Source: JAKBCQ01 sp021807585
GTDB taxonomy: Bacteria > Planctomycetota > Planctomycetia > Isosphaerales > Isosphaeraceae
DNA: 10,463 nt
Direction: 5' to 3'
Assembly: GCA_027325115.1 (NCBI GenBank)
Contig: DAHWFG010000292.1
Coordinates: 1-10,463, forward strand
Below the pieces are notes generated by a model. It did not search any database. It was not told where the DNA came from and saw nothing but the letters and a program-made list of their open reading frames with translations. Within the stretch, counting starts at the first letter, position 1. Each line of letters begins with the position of its first letter. A program made the translations under genes and the position numbers. This document shows, piece by piece, positions 6,506-10,463 of the stretch.

Positions 6506-9500
6506 ATGAAAGCGCGTCTATTACTAACGATCGGCTTGATGATCGCGGTCGCCGCCGCGGTCGCGGGATCGGTCGTCTGGAATCAACGGAGGTTCGATTC
6601 GACGCTCGCCGACGCGCTCGCGTCGATCAAAAAAGGAGACGTGGCGACGGCGCGCGATCGACTCCAAGCCCTCGTTCAAAGCGATCCCGATCGCCGCGAC
6701 GGCGAGGCTTCGTATTGGCTTGGAACGTGCGAATGGAAGTTGAACCGTCGCGATCGCGCCGTTCAAGCTTTTGAACATGTCTCTGAACATAACCCGCACG
6801 TGCTTAAGACGGTGCGCTATCTGGTCGAATACGATCTCGAATCGGGACGATACGCCGACGCCGAGAATCGGCTCGCGCACGTGACGACCGCGATGATCAC
6901 CGCGGCGCATGACGCGAAAGCTCGCGCCGAACTGCGCGAGATCACGATCGACCTGCTGCGCAGAGAGGCGCGATACGACGACGTCAAGCGGATCCTTCTA
7001 GAAAACATCAGCCTGCGCGATCATGAAATCAACGCGGTGCGCAATCTTTGGTATCTCGAACGCGGCGGAGTTCCGCTTGCGCAACTTACCGCCGAACTCG
7101 ATCGCGCCGCGTCGAAAGCCCCCTCCGACCTCCGCGTTCGGCTCGGCAAGGCGCGCGCCGCGCTCCTCGCGGGGCGAACCCTCGAATCAAAAGTATGGCT
7201 TGATCAATGTATGAACAAACAAAATAATGATCCCGCCGTTCTTCGCACGCTGCTCGATTGGGCTCGGGTCGCGGGGGATCCGCGAGCGGCGATCGACGCG
7301 ATTTCGCGCCTTCGCGACCGCGCGGGGGATTTCGACAAACCGCTGATTCGATCGACCCGCGCCTGGCTGCGACAGGTTTTGGGAGAGTCCGACGCCGAGC
7401 GATCGGCGCTCCGCGCGCTGCTTGAAATCGAGCCGAACAACGCCCAGTCGCTCGATCGGCTCGCGGCTCTCGAAGCCAAAACCGCCCCCGCGCAGGCCGT
7501 AAAACTGCGCGAACGCAAGGCCGAAGTCGATCGCGCTCTCGATTCGTATGCGCAAAAAATCACAATTGCAGGCAATTATAACTCAATAACATCATATATA
7601 GACATGGCGCGAACCGCCGAATCGGCGGGTCTGTTGATCGACGCGTTCGGCTGGGCGTCGATCGCGCTTTCGGTCGATCGCGATCACGCGGAGGCGAGGC
7701 GGATCGCCGATCGAACCCGCTCGGCGCTCGCTCTCGACCCCGCCGATCTTACCGATTCGTGGGAGCGATTGAGGGACGAATTCGGCTCGATCGCCGCGGG
7801 TTCGAGGCTCATCGGGGGAGGGACGGCGGAAACCGCGCCGCGAGCGCGATCGCGATCGGAACGCGAGACGAGCCCCGCGACGGCAAACATCCACGATCAA
7901 AAAGATCGCGCATTGTTATTGGGCGGCGAATCGAACGCATTCGTCGGTGGCGTTGCGTTCGAGGATCGCGCGGCGAAATCGGGGCTTAAGTTCACGTACG
8001 ACAACGGAGAATCGTCTGTTAAACATATGCCCGAGATGAACGGAGGCGGAGTCGCTTTGCTCGATTACGACGGCGACGGCCGGCTCGACGTTTACCTTAC
8101 GCAAGGGGGCGTTTTTCCGCCCGATCGTAAAAAGTCGCACCACGGCGACAGGCTTTATCGCTCGAAGGGAGACGGAACGTTTGAAGATGTAACGAAACAA
8201 TCGCATCTGGATGATTTTCCCGAGGGATACGCTCAGGGGGTCGCGGTGGGCGATTACGACGGCGACGGCGACCCCGATCTGTTCGTGGCGCGGTGGGGTT
8301 CGTACGCGCTTTATCGCAACGAGGGGAACGGAACGTTCGCCGACATAACGCACGAAGCGGGGCTGGGGGGATTCCGCGACTGGCCGACCTCGGCGGCGTG
8401 GGCCGATCTCGACCGAGACGGCGATCTCGATTTATATGTGTGTCATTATTTAAAATGGGATCCCGCGCATCCTCTCGTCTGCCCGCGCGACGACGGCAAG
8501 CCCGTCCACTGCGGCCCGCGGAATATGGAATCGCTTCCCGATCACGTTTTCAAAAACGAGAATGGACGATTCATTGATATGACAGTATCGAGCGGAATCG
8601 TCGATCAAGACGGCCGCGGTCTCGGCGTGATCGCGACCGATTTCGATCGCGACGGTTTGATCGACGTTTTCGTCTCGAACGACGGGACGGCGAATTTTTT
8701 GTTTCATAATATGGGGAATTGGAAATTCGAGGAGGTCGGTCATTCCGCCGGGGTCGCCGCGAACGCGCTCGGCGGTTATCAGGCGGGGATGGGGATCGCG
8801 CGCGGCGATCTCGACGGCGACGGCGAACTCGATCTGATCGTAACGAATTTTTACGGCGAATCGACGTCGTTTTTCCAGGGAATCGGCTCGGGGCTCTTCA
8901 CCGACCGCACCGGCGCGATCGGCCTCCGGGCGCACACCCGCGGCCTGCTCGGTTTCGGAGTCAAACTGTGTGATGTCAATAACGATGGAATCGCCGATCT
9001 GATCACCGCGAACGGACATGTCAACGAACTGATCGGCATTCCTTATCAAATGCCTGTTCAATTATTGATAGGAACGGGAGGAGGACGTTCGATCGACGCG
9101 ACGAACCTCGCGGGGCCGGCGCTTTCGACGCCGAGGTTGGGCAGGGCGCTCGCCGCGGGGGATCTCGACGACGACGGTCGGATCGACGCGGTCGTCGTGT
9201 TCCTCAACACGCCCGTTTCGTATCTTCATAATATCACCAAGAACGAGAACCGATTCGTTTCGATCAAGCTCGAGGGGACGAAATCGAATCGAGACGCGAT
9301 CGGAGCGCGCGTTACGCTTTACGCGGGGAAGATCGTCCGCTTGGCCGAGCGGTACGGCGGCGCCGGCTTTCACGCCGCCGAGGATTTAAGGCTCCATTTC
9401 GGCGTCGGACAAGAAAAGCTGGTCGATCGCGTCGAGATCGCGTGGCCTTCGGGGCTCGTCGAAACGATCGGCCCGCTCGAGGTCGACGCGTTTTATCACG

Positions 9501-9556
9501 TCCGCGAGGGAGAATCGAAGGCGCGATTGATCCGAAAAATCGCGGCGAAACGATGA
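6506..9556 (+). CDS. Membrane-anchored TPR / FG-GAP (VCBS) propeller / ASPIC-UnbV protein, copy 2 (CRTAC1 family)
   Basis: 1016 residues, start at ATG 6506 with GGAGA ten bases upstream (6491-6495). One N-terminal membrane helix (about 4-24) follows the short basic start MKAR. Residues 29-400 are TPR-like helical repeats (for example KKGDVATARDRLQALV); a charged linker (about 410-480) leads to the propeller, which starts at VAFEDRAAKSG (483). Seven calcium-type loops start at D520, D583, D634, D712, D768, D823 and D886. The ASPIC/UnbV domain is about 917-1003, with LEGTKSNRDAIGA and WPSGLVETIGPL identical to copy 1. The two proteins align over their whole length, so they arose by tandem duplication; the propeller half is much better conserved than the TPR half. 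Predicted membrane-anchored with a periplasmic bulk. The biochemical role is unknown; protein binding by TPRs and calcium binding by the loops are inferred from family knowledge. Confidence 0.96.
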   Translation: MKARLLLTIGLMIAVAAAVAGSVVWNQRRFDSTLADALASIKKGDVATARDRLQALVQSDPDRRDGEASYWLGTCEWKLNRRDRAVQAFEHVSEHNPHVLKTVRYLVEYDLESGRYADAENRLAHVTTAMITAAHDAKARAELREITIDLLRREARYDDVKRILLENISLRDHEINAVRNLWYLERGGVPLAQLTAELDRAASKAPSDLRVRLGKARAALLAGRTLESKVWLDQCMNKQNNDPAVLRTLLDWARVAGDPRAAIDAISRLRDRAGDFDKPLIRSTRAWLRQVLGESDAERSALRALLEIEPNNAQSLDRLAALEAKTAPAQAVKLRERKAEVDRALDSYAQKITIAGNYNSITSYIDMARTAESAGLLIDAFGWASIALSVDRDHAEARRIADRTRSALALDPADLTDSWERLRDEFGSIAAGSRLIGGGTAETAPRARSRSERETSPATANIHDQKDRALLLGGESNAFVGGVAFEDRAAKSGLKFTYDNGESSVKHMPEMNGGGVALLDYDGDGRLDVYLTQGGVFPPDRKKSHHGDRLYRSKGDGTFEDVTKQSHLDDFPEGYAQGVAVGDYDGDGDPDLFVARWGSYALYRNEGNGTFADITHEAGLGGFRDWPTSAAWADLDRDGDLDLYVCHYLKWDPAHPLVCPRDDGKPVHCGPRNMESLPDHVFKNENGRFIDMTVSSGIVDQDGRGLGVIATDFDRDGLIDVFVSNDGTANFLFHNMGNWKFEEVGHSAGVAANALGGYQAGMGIARGDLDGDGELDLIVTNFYGESTSFFQGIGSGLFTDRTGAIGLRAHTRGLLGFGVKLCDVNNDGIADLITANGHVNELIGIPYQMPVQLLIGTGGGRSIDATNLAGPALSTPRLGRALAAGDLDDDGRIDAVVVFLNTPVSYLHNITKNENRFVSIKLEGTKSNRDAIGARVTLYAGKIVRLAERYGGAGFHAAEDLRLHFGVGQEKLVDRVEIAWPSGLVETIGPLEVDAFYHVREGESKARLIRKIAAKR
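7547..7606 (+). other. AT-rich codon island inside copy 2, matching the island in copy 1
   Basis: Bases 7551-7600 contain 14 G or C out of 50. They lie within codons 348-367 (YAQKITIAGNYNSITSYIDM), about 9-28 residues after an Ala-Glu pair; in copy 1 the island lies 5-24 residues after the matching Ala-Glu. The encoded residues differ between copies, so the position and base composition are shared more than the protein sequence is. Confidence 0.7.
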
Positions 9557-9579
9557 ACGAATCCGATCCTATATCAATG

Positions 9580-9621
9580 AATATGTGATATTAGAATACT
9601 CGATATGAATAGACACATATT
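9580..9621. repeat. AT-rich inverted repeat just after copy 2
   Basis: AATATGTG (9580-9587) and CACATATT (9614-9621) are perfect inverted copies separated by 26 bases, starting 24 bases after the stop codon. The stem is AT-rich and no T-run follows directly, so it is a poor intrinsic terminator. It could be a 3' mRNA end structure or chance. Confidence 0.3.
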
Positions 9622-9875
9622 ATACATGCATTTTATAAGATGACTGAGATCGAGACGTTTCGTTCGGATGTTTCGCCTTATTATTCACGCGCTACGAGCA
9701 CGCGTCGTCGATCCGATATCATTCCGTGACCGATGAACGAGGATCGTGGATCGTCGTCACACGCAAGCGGTTATCTCGTAAGAAATTGAGACGGATCGGA
9801 CTCGCGGAGTTCCGTTCGGTTGGAGAGGCGAATTCACCGACACGATGATCTTATTAGACCTTGACGCTGAATCTT

Positions 9876-9893
9876 GATCGCCGGCCGGCGATC
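9876..9893. promoter_or_regulatory. Perfect 18-base palindrome, candidate operator
   Basis: GATCGCCGG followed by its exact reverse complement CCGGCGATC. Its centre is about 26 bases upstream of the centre of the TACAAT at 9908-9913, which places it over the -35 position of that candidate promoter, where no -35 consensus is present. That is a common place for a dimeric regulator to bind. Caution: GATCG and CCGG words are very frequent here, which raises the odds of a chance palindrome. Confidence 0.35.
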
Positions 9894-9904
9894 GTCGACG
9901 TTCG

Positions 9905-9913
9905 TGATACAAT
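9905..9913 (+). promoter_or_regulatory. Candidate extended -10 promoter TGATACAAT upstream of the right-hand surface gene
   Basis: Identical to the nine bases upstream of copy 2. It predicts transcription from about 9920 and a leader of about 240 bases before the ATG at 10159, long enough for leader-based control. No -35 hexamer is seen at the usual spacing. Confidence 0.35.
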
Positions 9914-10042
9914 AAAGATGAGAGCGTCGACCCGCGTCGTGCGAATCGATCGTTGGGGAATTCTGGCGAAGTTTCGCTGCGCCGGTTTTACCGAGATTGC
10001 GGATTCTCATTCGCGTGATCGACGAATCGGTTTATCACGGCG

Positions 10043-10078
10043 GTGAGAGGTTTTGCAAAGGATCTTTCACGTTTTTTT
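10043..10078 (+). terminator. Weak intrinsic-terminator-like hairpin with T7 tract
   Basis: GTGAGAG (10043-10049) pairs with CTTTCAC (10064-10070), seven pairs including one G-U, with a 14-base loop; then G and seven Ts (10072-10078). It could end read-through from copy 2 or act as an attenuator in the leader of the right-hand gene, since it lies between that gene's candidate promoter and its ATG. The stem is weak, and 487 bases is far from the copy 2 stop codon. Confidence 0.3.
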
Positions 10079-10158
10079 GATCGACCCGCGATCGATGTTC
10101 ATCGATTCAACACGAGCGATAATTCCGGCTTGAACTTCATGATTAAGAAGGCATTGAG

Positions 10159-10463
10159 ATGTTTTTCCGAAATTCCGAAGCGACGAATCGAACCAAGTTG
10201 ATGCGAACGGTTCGACGCGGCAGGCTCGTCGACTTCGAGGCGCTCGAAAGTCGTCGGTTGCTCGCGACGGTCGATTGGATCGCAGCGGGCGGAGGGGATT
10301 GGAATTACGGGGCCAACTGGAGCACCGGGAACGCCGGCGTTCGGGGGGCTTTCGATTCCGGGCTCGGTCGACTCGTGGACGTTCACAGGGACCGCCGGCG
10401 AATCGATCGCCGCGGCGCTCAATCCAGGCGGAGGAGGGCCGATTCCGGCGTTCCCGCCGCGTC
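10159..10463 (+). CDS. Start of a second LEPR-type surface protein; 3' end outside window, probable frame break near 10343-10348
   Basis: ATG at 10159 has AGAAGG seven bases upstream (10146-10151). An internal ATG at 10201 is a less likely start. Residues 13-24 are basic and lead into FEALESRRLLATVDW (26-40), a close match to the LEPR-type N-terminal motif of planctomycete exported proteins. GGDWNYGANWSTGNAG (45-60) resembles the W...NW opening of beta-strand repeat domains, as in the left-hand surface protein. After about residue 62 this frame turns into Arg-Asp-rich, shadow-like sequence, while the +2 frame reads IPGSVDSWTFTGTAGESIAA, a plausible extracellular beta-domain. So the frame seems to shift, most simply by one extra G in the G6 tract. 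It may be a sequencing error, a phase-variable site or a decaying gene. Function is unknown; probably surface-exposed. Confidence 0.72.
   Translation, partial: MFFRNSEATNRTKLMRTVRRGRLVDFEALESRRLLATVDWIAAGGGDWNYGANWSTGNAGVRGAFDSGLGRLVDVHRDRRRIDRRGAQSRRRRADSGVPAA

Larger units (their letters stand above)
9557..10158. other. 602-base intergenic region between copy 2 and the right-hand surface gene
   Basis: No credible gene is seen; the longest plus-strand frame (TTG 9861 to 10046, 61 codons) has no recognisable features and overlaps the candidate promoter and palindrome. The first 90 bases are AT-rich and include an inverted repeat (9580-9621). Then come an 18-base perfect palindrome (9876-9893), a TGATACAAT element (9905-9913), a hairpin followed by seven Ts (10043-10078), a short inverted repeat ATCGATG-TT-CATCGAT (10091-10106) and the Shine-Dalgarno site of the next gene. 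It therefore looks mainly regulatory. Confidence 0.6.

Noticed and set aside
9861..10046. Plus-strand 61-codon frame with TTG start in the right intergenic region
   Set aside because: Arg-rich composition without motifs, a weak start, and overlap with the candidate promoter and palindrome.
10099..10422. Minus-strand 107-codon open frame opposite the right-hand surface gene
   Set aside because: The plus strand here has a Shine-Dalgarno site and the LESRRLLA motif; the minus frame is its antisense.

Overview
The window looks like part of a GC-rich planctomycete chromosome, perhaps from the Isosphaeraceae or a related group. The evidence is two kinds of gene typical of that phylum. The first is very large exported proteins whose N-terminus carries a basic stretch followed by a LEPR-type motif (LEDRTTPA at the left, LESRRLLA at the right). 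The second is tetratricopeptide plus CRTAC1/ASPIC-UnbV beta-propeller proteins. Taxonomy is inferred from these signatures and base composition, not from a marker gene.

Layout. Positions 1-2964 (minus) are the first 988 codons of a giant surface protein that runs off the left edge. It has an autotransporter-type beta-strand region followed by at least five tandem Ig-like domains. A 351-base divergent intergenic region follows (2965-3315). Positions 3316-6276 (plus) encode a 986-residue membrane-anchored TPR/FG-GAP/ASPIC-UnbV protein. After a 229-base gap, 6506-9556 (plus) encodes a 1016-residue full-length paralogue. A 602-base intergenic stretch (9557-10158) carries a candidate extended -10 element next to a perfect 18-base palindrome, and a weak hairpin plus T-run. 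From 10159 (plus) a second LEPR-type surface protein begins and runs off the right edge; its reading frame seems to break near a G6 tract.

How the genes may work together. Both central proteins have one N-terminal membrane helix, so their TPR and calcium-type propeller parts should lie outside the cytoplasmic membrane. Both flanking proteins look surface-exposed and built from beta-structure. A shared role at the cell envelope (assembly, retention or adhesion) is plausible, but this is inference from neighbourhood and predicted location; no function is established for the bacterial ASPIC/UnbV family. I see no RNA genes, CRISPR arrays, insertion sequences or phage genes.
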